Source of the DNA: Paragyromitra xinjiangensis
Lineage: Eukaryota; Ascomycota; Pezizomycetes; Pezizales; Discinaceae
DNA length: 64,000 nt
Direction of reading: 5' to 3'
NCBI GenBank assembly: GCA_038503065.1
Contig: JBCAMK010000001.1
Coordinates: forward strand, 248,001 to 312,000
Every line of letters begins with the position of its first letter. The first letter of the stretch is position 1. Shown here one piece after another: positions 51,189-62,090 of this stretch. The position numbers were made by a program, and so were the translations under genes. The notes below the pieces were generated by a model, which was not told the DNA's origin, ran no database searches, and saw nothing but the letters and a program-made list of their open reading frames with translations.

Positions 51189-51586
51189 ATGATCTCAACT
51201 TCCACTTGCTCGACTCTTAGGCCTACTCTCACACCCTTGGAACAGGCTAAAGCTGTCGTTTATGTCCTCACCACTTGCGATTCTCTCGCTCATCTCGTCC
51301 TACAATCCTATCTAAGAAAGGAAGTACTCGCTATGCATATGTTTTTGACTCCGAACTCCCCGATTCCATGCCCTTCGACATAGGTGCCGAGTCTGAGGTC
51401 ATCCACGCTTCAGCTCCTTCTGCAACGGCTGGGATCGAGATCGATTTCCCGTGGGATACCATTCATGGAGCCCTACGTGCTTCAGATTTTGTGAATCTTA
51501 GCATCGAGGCCAATCTGCCCAAGTGTCGTTCCATGCATAGAATCGTCGGGACCTTGGTTTACCCCTCAAAATCCTCCTCTCAGTAA
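51189..51586 (+). pseudogene. Possible degenerate relative of the membrane-protein family
   Basis: Two overlapping open frames (51189-51383 and 51275-51586) differ in phase and together read like one interrupted gene. The second ends with NLSIEANLPKCRSMHRIVGTLV. This resembles the post-helix-1 loop of the 52360 gene (GVESHLPECHWTHNVLVYL), but no hydrophobic helix precedes it. I read it tentatively as a decayed member of the local family. It could also be an unrelated orphan gene with an unrecognised intron. Confidence 0.25.
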
Positions 51587-52359
51587 TTTTACTGATGATA
51601 GCCCAAGTGTGTCTCTACTTTCCCTATACCCTCATCTGCATTAGCTTCTCCAAAGTAATTAAAAAGAATTGCCTGTAAGTTCTTAATACTTCTTATGCTT
51701 TATCCTAGAGTAACAACCCACCTCTGCCAAAAAAATTGACGAATCTGAGATAAAAGCGCACGAGTAGCCTTCAATATTGTTGACCAGCTTTTCTATAATG
51801 CATTCGGGTTTGTGCTCCTCGATCTCTATCTCGGCCGGACCAGCAAATGCACGTTGAGTACATGTAGTACTCATGATCTTTGGCCTCAAGCCCTCGCTTC
51901 GTGCGTATATAATTGCCCCGTGGGTTTGCCTTATATGATATATAGGCTTGTTCATGCCAATTAATTAGTTTCTTGTTCTTCGGATCCTATTTCATGGATA
52001 CAAGCTGCACATTTAAGCTGGACGAGTGAGATGTGGTGACGGTATAAATTAGTTGCTGGGAATACGCTCGCTTATTCCATATATAGCTTTAATTCGGCTC
52101 TTCTGGATATGACTATTAAAGGGAGTGTGCTCTAAAATAAGACTGCCATTAAACCGAGTTTATCACGCTCTTTTTGAGGGGGGGTGAACGATACCCATAT
52201 CCATATTGAACGTTGCCACAGCGTAGATCGTATCTCCCCAGGTTCTCGGAGAACTAAAGGAGAGGATGCTGATCACGTCACCCATACAACCTCTCCTCTC
52301 TAGACCTTCACCCCTCTTTTTAACCTTATACAATTTATTTATCAGGCGAAACGCTAATT
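51587..52359. other. Intergenic region
   Basis: A minus-strand open frame (51683-51955, 90 residues) is present without domain or splice support. A TACATGTA palindrome is at 51859. The last 200 bases probably contain the promoter of the 52360 gene. Confidence 0.4.
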
Positions 52360-53155
52360 ATGTCTTCCGATACTGCTGGGTGTTCATCCACTAGTGTTTA
52401 CTCCAAGACTCTCGAGATACGTCGTATGGGCGTCGAATTCGACCGCTCGTTGATTACTCTTCCTGATGTGGGACGAACATGCATGAAGGCCGCCGACGAT
52501 ATCCTGACTATTCTCCAGTACTATGTCATGATTTTTATCCTCGGCGTTGAGAGCCATCTGCCGGAGTGCCATTGGACGCATAATGTACTCGTGTACTTGC
52601 CAGTGGTATGTGGCTGGTCCTAACATCTTGCAGTTTAGAAATGAGTGCATGCATTGACGAAGGTATACATGCAGTGTTTGAGTGCATTTCCTTATGTCTT
52701 TCTTTGCATGTACTTCACCAATCTTAACGACAAGAACCGTATGTGAGTACTTTTAGACTCTTCTTCGCTTCTCTAAACTCTTGTTATCAAAAACTAAAAG
52801 ATTAAAGCTGACACAGCAGTAGTGCAAAGATTACTAGTCGTATTGTAGATCAATCTTTCGCAAACGCGTTCACATTTGTTGCCATTAAACTTGGTCGTAA
52901 CGAGGTATGCGGGAGCAGTGTAAGGCTTTGGAATAAATTCACTGCTGTGTGCGTATATGCGCGTTTGAGCTCACCTCACACCGATTTCATTACTGGCCCC
53001 AAATGTGCTGATCCATCGGTAGTCAATGTAGTGTGTTGTTTTGCGGGACTTGTCTCGTGAACTATTTTCGATTGAAAGAGTTGGCTGAAGTTGCCGTGTG
53101 CGTGGTCACTGAGCCCGCAGCAGAGCGCTTCTCGGATACTGCAGAGGAAAGCTAG
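52360..53155 (+). CDS. Small multi-spanning membrane protein, MARVEL-like candidate
   Basis: Exon 1 (52360-52605), exon 2 (52675-52742) and a third exon starting at 52817 or 52820 are supported by phases 0 and 2. Helix 1 is DILTILQYYVMIFILGVE, followed by SHLPECHWTHN. Helix 2 is FPYVFLCMYFTNL, and helix 3 probably lies around SFANAFTFVAIKL. A terminal exon ending at 53155 would carry helix 4 (VLFCGTCLVNYFRLKELAE) and a tail ending RFSDTAEES. I could not fix the intron before it: the most consistent donor is GTGCGT near 52950. Exon 2 has exactly the same length (68 nt) and flanking phases as exon 2 of the 50185 gene, which suggests common descent. Confidence 0.4.
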
Positions 53156-54486
53156 TTAGGAGGTTAAGTTACTATTATTTTATTTTCATTTTGGAAATAA
53201 GGTTATATGAAAGTCTTGGGCTTTCGAGAGCCCTGAGTAGGAATAACTTAACAGGTGACTGCTTATGCATGTAATTAATCCACGCATGGGATAGCAATGC
53301 CGTCGACCGAAAAGTCCTCTTTCTGAACCTATCAGAAGCTAATCGTTCGGGCTACTGCTATTTTCTAGGGGAGATGGATGCGTTTTCTTGCGGAGCGCCT
53401 GGCTATTCCCCCACATCTCGAGAAGGATAACACTCATCATCTCAAAGATCAAAAAATTTAACTTAGTAAATGGTGCTTAGATGTTGATTGGTTCTTTTCG
53501 TTCTATTCGTATAGGCTTTGTTACGTAGGGTATTAGTCATTCTATACCTACTCTGGATGCTATCTGAGTTCACTATTATAAAATACCTATTCTATACCTA
53601 TCAGCTATTTACATGCTCTCGAGATTTCCAATCCTCAAGGGTGCTCGGTTTCCTCAATTCATCCACGTAGTCTTCATTTTTCCAATCCTGCGAGGATTCC
53701 CAGTATCTTCCCCCTGAGCTCCCTGGGCTCCTGAAGAAGTGAGTACTCTACTACCTCCACGGGGATTTAGCTACTTACGAGAAACCCTAAGGCAAACCTA
53801 TAAGAAACAGTGTTAAGCTGCTGCATTGAGATTTCAGAAACCACTACAGGAGTGGTAAGCTCTGGGGCTGCGGGCAACATTGACACTAACCTTGATTAAG
53901 TCCCCTAAGTTGCTTCCTGCCTGTAAGCACTAGATGCGCAGGTCACTTTGCACTGAAACCCTCCTATCCCTAACAACCTAAAATCAAGACTGCTTGCGAT
54001 ATATCTACCTTCAAGTCAACGCATACCCTCCATGATTTCAACACATCACTCGATTTCTTCTCATATCTCTCGTTCAATTCACCAGATAAGATACCAGCCA
54101 TGATGTCAAACGTTTCCCAGCTGCCCGAATTGAGATTGAAAGATTTCGAAATTCCTACCAGGACCGAATCTCCCTCCGCTCCTCTCTGTCTCAAGGGTGC
54201 CCTGCTCTACTCGCCTAGATTCTACCCACCACTTTCTGCGCAAGCTTCAGCTTTGAATTTTACTCATCAATATTGCTAAAGAAGTTCATCTTGATCCCCC
54301 GTATCATGACTCGATTTATGGTGTCCTGATTGGTTTGGTATAGAATCAGTATCCAAAACTTCCTTGTCTTTTTAGGCTTCCATACATCTTATTCTACATA
54401 TATTACTCCGACCCCAGAGCAGATAACACAGTGTAAACATCATCAACCTTAAACCTTCTTCATCTACTACGATATCTCACTACTAA
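53156..54486. other. Intergenic region
   Basis: No gene is firmly supported. A 58-codon open frame on the plus strand begins near 54101 (MMSNVSQLPELRLKD). A 74-codon frame on the minus strand (53970-54194) overlaps it. Neither has features. Confidence 0.4.
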
Positions 54487-54810
54487 ATGGGAATCATGAC
54501 TGAGGTAGCAACAGGCACATGCTTCTCTTCCGCATCCTTGACTACTTCTTTGCACATATATTCTCGTGCTGTGTTGGAGCTAGGCTTAAACCTGGAGAAG
54601 ATTTCATGGATCAGATTACTCGTATTTGGCCGTGCTGCGTTGCTACGTGCGTACCTATGCCCAGACTTGCTGCGGATAATTTTTAGGGAAATTCGGGCTA
54701 ATTTGACTTGCCGTTTATGGATAAGAGTTCTGTTCTTCGCTACTTCTCTTTACAAGGTGTATGCAGGGGCTTTACCACCGATCATGATCGCTGGTGTCAT
54801 CGCAACCTAG
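54487..54810 (+). CDS. Hypothetical hydrophobic open frame in the membrane-gene block
   Basis: A 107-residue open frame starting MGIMTEVATGTCFSS. It has alternating hydrophobic stretches (WIRLLVFGRAALLRAYL, LWIRVLFFATSLYKV, PPIMIAGVIA) that could span the membrane. It lies in the same orientation as the surrounding membrane-protein genes. I see no clear introns, unlike its neighbours, and no family match. It may be a degenerate copy or a chance frame. Confidence 0.25.
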   Translation: MGIMTEVATGTCFSSASLTTSLHIYSRAVLELGLNLEKISWIRLLVFGRAALLRAYLCPDLLRIIFREIRANLTCRLWIRVLFFATSLYKVYAGALPPIMIAGVIAT

Positions 54811-55601
54811 ATTCTTCGAACCTGCTTCCTGACAGCACCTATGATGAATAGGCTAAAAGGTGAACTATACAATTCTTGTGTTATTTACTCAAATTTTTGT
54901 ATTCCTAACGAGGCTCATAATCTAAATTATCAGTCATGACCATTCAGTGCTCAACCCTTAATCCTGGTAACGGTACTGGTGAGTGTTTCCAATACCCCAA
55001 AAACTACAGCCTCACATGGGTTAAAGAAGATTAAGTCTAGAAGCTGAAGCAAACTAGCCTAGGCCTTCTGTAGAAAAGATAGGTGCTATGAGGATAGTAC
55101 ATAATTTCACGGTATTAAAGAGGTGATTAGAGCGTGACAAACTTAATAAGTAGGTGTCGCGTGAACTTTGAAGTGAAGAGGAAAGGATGGGGAGTAATGC
55201 AACTTATATAAAGACTCCGTGATAGCTACGACAGCATAGTGTTCGGATATGAATTGCCGTCTACATTCTTCATCCATTACTCGTAAAATCAATCTCATGG
55301 AAAGTTCGTGAAGAGTTCCAGCATCCACTGGGAGTGCTACTCCCCATGCAATATTTGATTGGAAATGTAGAAGTTTTCGAACGCATCAATTTTTACGTAA
55401 AATCCTAGCCATGGAGCTTATTTTCGCACATGATGTTTTTATGGTACCTTCCAGCACTACACGAGTTACACCTCGGACAGGTATTTCAGGCATATGACCC
55501 CCCAATTATTATAGATTCTTCCCCCATCTTCACTTTTTCCTATTCACCTTCAAACCTCAAAATACTTCAAGTCGGACCATAGGCTCCCAATCACTCGCTC
55601 G
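54811..55601. other. Intergenic region
   Basis: Spacer and probable promoter of the 55602 gene. A minus-strand frame (55143-55328, 61 residues) is unsupported. Confidence 0.45.
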
Positions 55602-56512
55602 ATGGCAGATCAAGAACCGATACCACCTCGCGACGTCCACATCCGCCGGCAGCTTGAATACCATACTACGATTATCCGGAAAAAAATCGAATTCTACAAC
55701 AAGGCCATTCTGTTCCTTCGGATATTCTCCATCTGGGTTGGAATTGCCGTGATTGCAGTTGCCAGCAAAGGCAAAATGATACCAGAATCCATGGGTGACG
55801 GAGTGGGGCTTTTGCATCCGATTGTATTCATAATCACAGTATGTCAAATGATTCCTCATTCACGTTCTGCTCCAAGTTTGCAAATATTATTGTAGGAACA
55901 ATGGTTTTCTGACTAGTCTCAGGGTTGCTTGGCTGTTTGTTTTGCAGCTATAGGCATTGTTGTTCATTCCTGTGGGAGGAGTTGCTTCGAGTTCTATGTG
56001 TGAGTCCCTTATAGACTTCATTCCACAAGTTACTAGATGGAGATAAATAGTTCCCTTTTGAAGCTCTGACGTTATCCATACAGTTTCATGGCTATTTCCG
56101 ATCTTTCCATTGCGTGTTGCATTATAATTCCGATATTGTATATCAGGTTTGCGATCCCGGTTTGGACCGTGATACTTATGTTCTTTCTTTGGTAATTACC
56201 CCAACCCCAGGCCCCTACTTCCCATTACGTGTGCACACCTCTTGCTCCCAAGAAATGCGAACTAACTCTGATACTCTGGCTCAAACCACAAATAGGGCAT
56301 TTTCCGTAGCTCTGTTCGCGATGGATGTTGTTCAATGCGCCAAATACAGAAAATATAGGTCTGCCTGCGAAGATTCGATCATCCCGTATCCACGACTCTT
56401 CAGTGGGCCTCCTGCGACCGATTCCACCACGGCAACCAGATCTGTGATGACCAGTAGCAGTGCATACAGCAACGATGGCTTCAGACGTGTTTCTACCGGT
56501 ATGAGCTCTTAG
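55602..56512 (+). CDS. Four-helix MARVEL-like membrane protein
   Basis: Exons 55602-55838, 55954-55997, 56084-56191 and 56296-56512 encode 201 residues; intron phases are 0, 2 and 2. There are four hydrophobic helices: LRIFSIWVGIAVIAVAS, HPIVFIITALLFIPVGGVAS (joined across intron 1), IACCIIIPILYIRFAI and VWTVILMFFLWAFSVALFAM (joined across intron 3). Helix 4 spans a splice junction that restores a continuous hydrophobic run, good evidence for the model. A basic patch (CAKYRKYR) and a Ser/Thr-rich cytosolic tail end the protein. Topology and size are those of MARVEL-domain proteins, which act in membrane apposition and cortical domains. The family call rests on topology, not on a diagnostic motif. 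Confidence 0.65.
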
Positions 56513-57133
56513 ATGGTCCTACGAAGCATTTACGATAACCTCGCAAAGATGGCACGGTGTTCGCTTGAATTAAGACTTAGATACGCAAGTTACTTTGTTT
56601 CTTCGGCGGTAATGGGTTATCGCAGCTATCATCTGGTTTAACCCAGGGAATAAGACTCGTGCATGGCATCAGCTTGTATTCTTCAGGATTACTTAAAAGA
56701 AGACACTTAAAACTATTTCCACGCCTACACTTCGTCACTTTCTCAAGATTGGTAGAGGGTAAGATCCATCTAGATTTGCCAGTATGCCAGAGAATAAATA
56801 GTAATTCGTTGATTGATTGATTGATTGATAATTCATACACATATCCAGCCCTTTGGACTATGGCGGAACAGCAATCTGTAATTCATTGAAGTTTTGTGAC
56901 ATCTCGTAAATTCAATGAAGCATATCACACGTACATATCGATACTCTATTTCATAACTACATGTACATGTATCCTCGGCACGTGTACCGATTACAAACCC
57001 CCACCTACATGTATTCCTCATTCTCACTCCTCCCTCTCCCTACTCCTATATCTCCCAGCTTACTCCATTGTTACTCTCGCTAAAAAATCAACCATAATTG
57101 AGTTTTTACCACTTCAAATCACGAAAAGTCACC
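56513..57133. other. Intergenic region with GATT repeat and TACATGTA cluster
   Basis: Contains a second (GATT)n run near 56811-56829. Three TACATGTA palindromes lie at 56958, 56964 (overlapping) and 57006, just upstream of the 57134 gene. No coding region is seen. Confidence 0.6.
56811..56829. repeat. (GATT)n microsatellite
   Basis: Four to five GATT units, the same repeat as at 14998-15018. The limits are approximate. Confidence 0.8.
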
Positions 57134-58348
57134 ATGTTCAGTCGCCGTAAGTTCCATCACCCCGAGGACCTCCCAGGCCCAATCCGTCAAGCAATCGAAA
57201 AACTCGGATCCGAAATTCCTATTGATAGCTTCCGTCTAATCAGTCTCCGTTTCATGTTATTTCTCTTTCTCTTCATCTTTGGTTTCACTTACGCAGGTTC
57301 TCAACCCAGGGTTTATCACGATGTCCTCGTGTGGCAGCAGGAAGCTAGGCCACCATACATTGTTTACGTTTACCGTAACTTGACTTCATGGATAGACAAC
57401 CCCAACGGCACCGATATAACGGTTCTCGGGAGCTTCATATGGAACGAAACGTACTCTCCTGGGTTCCACCCGTACAATTGCAATGATACTCGCTTCATTG
57501 GAGGGATCGAGTGTGATGAAGGATGGTTGCAGTCTAATAGAATCGGATTCGAAGACTCCCTAGGATTTAGAGGAGAAGATGAAGAGCCGGGGGTGTTTTA
57601 TGTTGATAGGTACGTGTTCTGGATGGTAGTGGTATTCGTAAGTCCCCTTTTTCTGTTCGAGTGATACTCCGTGACATACGTACATGGGCTTATTTAGATA
57701 ACGAAACCTGTATTCAGTCAGGAGTTAGTGTTGGGCATTGTCTCGTTTGCCTATGTCATGGCTTGCAACCAGATGGTATTGGGTTCTACCGGTAGGCTGC
57801 ATACCGGACTCTCAAGGGCCAACCGATAACAACTCTCGAGCGTAGCTAATACTCGCTCAGTTACGAAGCTTTTACAGACACTATATTGGCCTTGGCTTTT
57901 CTTTCATTGGGAATATTTCCGCTAGCCTGGCTACCAAATGGGATGGTTGGCAAAAGAACAGGGTTTCCGGATCGCTGGAACTACACTGTGGATGATCAAT
58001 TGCTTAAGAATCGTCATGACTTAAGAACTAGTACTACAATGGGCTGGATTTGCTTGTATTCCTCTCCAGTCTCCATATCCCTGCATTCCAATTCTGAGCA
58101 ATCCTTCAGAAAACTGACCGCAATTTTAACTTCATAGCGCCCTATTTTCCATTCTAGCTGCTCTCAATATCTTCATGGTCAAAAGACTTAATATGTTCAA
58201 GAGGATCGCGAAAAGCGTGCCCGGGGTCGCCGCACGCGACTCTCTTGTCGAAAATATTCCTGGGTTCGGACCAGTTAGTATCACAGGAAGCTACCGCAGA
58301 GACCACTCTTTACTTCAAAGAAGGCCCTCGGAGGTGAATAATGTTTAG
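57134..58348 (+). CDS. Polytopic membrane protein with a large glycosylated loop
   Basis: Exons 57134-57637, 57698-57791, 57869-58030 and 58158-58348 encode 316 residues (phases 0, 1, 1). A basic, Pro-rich N-terminus precedes helix 1 (RFMLFLFLFIFGFTYAG). Then comes a loop of about 100 residues with NLT, NGT, NET and NDT sequons and two cysteines (YNCNDT, GIECDEGW), likely extracytoplasmic. Helices 2-4 follow: FWMVVVFITKPVF, VLGIVSFAYVMACNQMV and TILALAFLSLGIFPLAWL. The C-terminal tail is basic (VKRLNMFKRIAKSV). The exon 3 acceptor could be 9 bases further on, and the last junction is the weakest. I recognise no family. The long loop between helices 1 and 2 sets it apart from its MARVEL-like neighbours. 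Confidence 0.6.
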
Positions 58349-58922
58349 TGATGTCCTCTACCTTACTCTATGTTATCTACGAGTAATGGAGATAGAAATC
58401 CTTTTATCGAACAAACCTTCAAGGTGGTGTTTACATGATACGGGAGAATGAATTAGCATTTTGTTCTGTGGTAATACTTGCTTCTTAACTCACCTTTTTC
58501 TTTTATATAGAATCCTAGTAATGATAGAAAAAGAGGTTCGTCTTTCGTAGGCCGAACTCAATCCCTATGTTTCTCCTTGCCACCCACAATGTTTAGAGAT
58601 AAAACCCAAATAATATTCTATTCGCTTTCTCCTAATCTATTTCATCCTAGTATCTCTATGAATAGCGCAGTTATGTGCATGCATCTGCTTTTGGAAAGGT
58701 CAAGAACCTGGCTGATAGTAGCTAGGATAAGCAAACAAAGATATGCAACTTGTACAAGCCAACTGTAGAACGGGTCACAGCCGCCACACACGGCACACCA
58801 TTATGTTACTTTCCATAACTCACGTCCTCATATACTCGTCAGCTCTATCACTCTCTCTCCTCATACACACCTCCCAAAACCTACCTTAGATCCATCAAAA
58901 GACCTGCAGATAGACGGAAAAC
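58349..58922. other. Intergenic region
   Basis: Spacer between two same-strand genes. A short frame at 58577-58768 is unsupported. Confidence 0.5.
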
Positions 58923-60146
58923 ATGACACCTCCAAAAAATGAGTTCAAATGGAATTTTTTGTGTGAAAAGCCAAAAACCTTCCTTCAAATTGCATGCTGG
59001 TTCCGGTTCCTTAAGCTCGGTGATTATATTTTTTCTTATTTGACTTCCTATCGCTATTATCCTGATGCATTTTCACCAACCAGATTTCTGAGGTTGCTAT
59101 CCCCATTACTAACCGGGAATCCATTTCGTGACGGCCAGCTTTCTGTGTCTACATTGCTGTCACTATTGGGCAATGGCATTCGGAGGGGATTTTAGACTTT
59201 AAGGGGTTTGGCAGCCTTTACTTCGTTTTGACTTCTGTAAGTTTACCTCTACTCTCACTTTTTATTATCCAGCTCCTTTTCCAAAGAAACATCGCTAACT
59301 TAGCTATTCCACCGAAAAGAGTATAATTGCTGCAATCTACACTTTTGCCTGCTGCTTCTTTCTGATTAAGTTTATGTTTCGTATCGATCAACTCTTCTGG
59401 GGGATGACGGGTTGCTTAGATCTCATCTTCTTCCTGATTTGGGGCACCAACATGTGCTTCACTGTGATGATTAACAGGCCATGGCACGATGCTGAGAGAC
59501 GAGGTAAAGCGGACATGATCACTGGAAGCAAAAAGGTCCACCTTACAGTTGTCTTAGCGTTCAGCGTTTTAAATATGTCAGTTATGCTTCGCCCCTTCTA
59601 TCCTATTTCATCTTTCTATCAGTGTACCACTAGCACCTATCTAAAGGCAGCGAGCCAGTCCATTAAATTACCGACTTAACGCCGAGTACCATATTAACTT
59701 CCTTCCCCCTTCCATCGCTACTTATATTAAAAACCACTGACGCCTCAGACAATGCATGTAGGGTCTTGTTCTTCACCTCTTTCTGTGTTTCGATGATGCT
59801 TCACAAGGTATACCAGAATGGAGATACCGTTAAGGCCAAGGATGCTCCTGCTATCAGCCTCCTTCTCAAGAACGTCTCCACACGCATTTTCTCTGCCTGT
59901 CGTTCCAAGGCTACCGAATATGATATAGAGAGTGGCTCCACCCCGAGGAAGCTCGACCTGAAAACTCAACAGGAAAAAAGCGTCTTCGAAATTAGCTCCT
60001 CTGATGTGGTGGATGACACACCAACTCTCGACAACACCGGCAATGATTCTCTTACAGATGCTCTTGAGCTCTTCCCGCGGGGTTCAACCGATAAAGCATC
60101 AGAATTTGATGTGCCCACCATGTCGGTTACCGGCCACATTGTGTGA
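58923..60146 (+). CDS. MARVEL-like four-helix membrane protein with long tail
   Basis: Exons 58923-59019, 59139-59236, 59320-59576 and 59762-60146 encode 278 residues (phases 1, 0, 2). The model places four helices in MARVEL order: FLQIACWFRFLKLAFCVYIAV (joined across intron 1), SLYFVLTSSIIAAIYTFACC (joined across intron 2), TGCLDLIFFLIWGTNMCF and LTVVLAFSVLNMVLFFTSFC (joined across intron 3). Each junction restores a continuous helix, strong internal support. Reading without the introns gives stops in every frame. The polar loop after helix 3 has HDAERRGKADM, a charged loop placed as in fungal MARVEL proteins. The tail of about 105 residues is acidic and Ser/Thr-rich (EISSSDVVDDTPTLDN), with possible phosphosites. 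Confidence 0.72.
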
Positions 60147-60931
60147 GCGGACCCACCTCAGAGATTCAAAATCCAGAGAGCCTATCCGAAAATGATTGGA
60201 GGATTGCTAACATGTTCTATAGGAGAGAAAAGTGGTGGGATTAGTATAAGTAATACTTGAATTAAAGGTTTGTAGTGGGTTCCACGCGACCACAAAAAAA
60301 TACACGTTACTCACGGGAAGAAGAAATCGGTGTGACTTGTAAATTAGTCTAGTTTAGTTTGTTTTCTCCCCCTTTTGTTTCCACTACTAGTCTCCAATCT
60401 AAAAGCATTTAGCCGAGAATATCTGGAACTCTCACCCTAGATCTCCCTTTTACACCACGGTGATGGTGTACAATTACTAGATCTCAAGTTTCCAGACAAC
60501 TAACCAACAAAATGCACCAGGTGACCTAGAACAGAACATTCAAAAGGATGCATGAGTGAGATACCTCTTTCTGCTCCCGCACGGGCCTGAAGGCCTGTAT
60601 TGACGCGATTTGAATCACAAATTGCGCTACAAGAGCTCGAGTGACTCACAATGCGTCACTCGACTGTCTGAGGTGGAAATGATTGAAGGATATGAGAAAC
60701 GAGGAATCCCAGATTTCGGAGAGAAGTGTATAAATCAGGTAAGTTGAGTCAACTGAGTTTGCTATCGTGCCCGGCAGTCAAGCAGACATCAATGGAAGAG
60801 ACCTTAGGGCAAAAAAAAGTCCTATTTGCTACATAGGACGGCGCGAAGCAATACGAGCTAACCTATGGCAGCAGCCAACCAAACACCAACCAAAAAACGC
60901 CAACTGGGCCCAATCATATCTCTACCTACCC
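60147..60931. other. Convergent intergenic region upstream of THI80 stop
   Basis: 785 bases between two convergent genes. No gene is seen. A GTGACTCACAATGCGTCACTC imperfect palindrome lies near 60640-60660. Confidence 0.5.
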
Positions 60932-62090
60932 CTACACGGTTTCGCTCCTAACCGGCAAAGAATAGCTCCCAACTTCGTCCCCTCCTGCTTTTGTTTTCCT
61001 AATTTCTACGGTAAAGACAATACTCTCACTCGTCTCCACTTCTACTGTTTCTGCATCGAGGTGGTTACTCGTACTCACCAGCCCCCCAAACTTTGTCTCT
61101 TGCTCTTTGAGGTTCCACTCGAACCCGCGTGTGCTGACAATCGAAGGTTGACCTATCGGGAGAATCCCACAGGTCTTACCAAGAAAGCGGTGGGGAGTAT
61201 GGATCACGTTTCTGCCAGGCTCCAGAAGGAAGGTGACACTCTCGGAAGATATAAGGATAATTTCACGGCGAGTAGAAGAAGCCTTGGCGATGTTAGAGAC
61301 GACGTAAAGTACGTGAATCTGGGAAGGATATCAGCTGAATGCTCCTCCTCATTTTCGTTTGTTCCCCCTAGTGCGGGGATTCTCGGCAAAAAGCAGATGC
61401 AAAGAGTGAGCCAAACGGAATGTAAACTGTGATCCACTCTCCCCCCAAACCCCCCCAACGCAACAACTGCCAGCTGTGGATGCGTGGCAGACACTTTCAC
61501 GCCCCGCCAGCTATCAAGCACATTATGATTTTCGGTGAAATCCGGTGGCAGCAATGGGGAGTATTGCGATATGTAGTTAAGACATTTTCCAAAGTCGGTG
61601 GAGTCTTGGTCTCGGTCCTTGATGATCTTAACACCGTGAGATTCGTAGAAAGAGCTAACGTGGGGGTGAAGGGAATCGAGGTCTCCAACGATTGCATCGG
61701 GGAGCTATGAAAGGTGGTCAGTCGATGGTCTAGAGAGATGGGAGTAGATTATCATTGATTATGCTACAAATGAAGAGACGAACCATTAGTTCACGAGCCT
61801 CAGCTATCGGAAAAGCATCGTATAGACGATTCGCACCTCCATCCGCACAGACGCAGAACACACCTACCACAGGAGGAATTATGTCAGTCATCTAAACCAA
61901 AATTGCGCCTGATTGTCTTAGACAAGATCACCAACTTACTGTTATTCCAAAGCCTCTCCAGCAGCCCCAGGTCCGTGATCTCTTGGTTGAGGATTAGCAA
62001 AGCGAACGGCCTATCGTCATCTCTCCGCTCAGGATCGAAGTATCGAGAAGGGCTCCATTCCGTGGACTTCTTTGATCCAAAGTTCCCCAT
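60932..62090 (-). CDS. THI80: Thiamine pyrophosphokinase
   Basis: Transfers pyrophosphate from ATP to thiamine, making the cofactor thiamine diphosphate in the cytosol. Exons are 61940-62090, 61784-61863, 61417-61704 and 60932-61318, giving 301 residues. The N-terminus MGNFGSKKSTEWSPSRYF is typical, and PFALLILNQ begins the Rossmann-like domain. Catalytic-domain motifs are CADGGANRLYDAF, VGDLDSLHPHV, DQDSTDFGKCL and LGGFGGRVDHSLHS. The C-terminal thiamine-binding domain has CGILPIGQPS, TRGFEWNL and LVSTSNHL. Intron 2 uses the GTTCGT donor, and intron 3 falls between HS and IHVLY, restoring the family consensus. A 221-codon open frame on the opposite strand here is a shadow. The gene is head-to-head with MIA40 across about 850 bp. 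Confidence 0.93.

Noticed and set aside
60767..61432. 221-codon open frame on the plus strand
   Set aside because: It lies antisense to THI80 exons 3-4, which carry clear family motifs, and has no domain features of its own.
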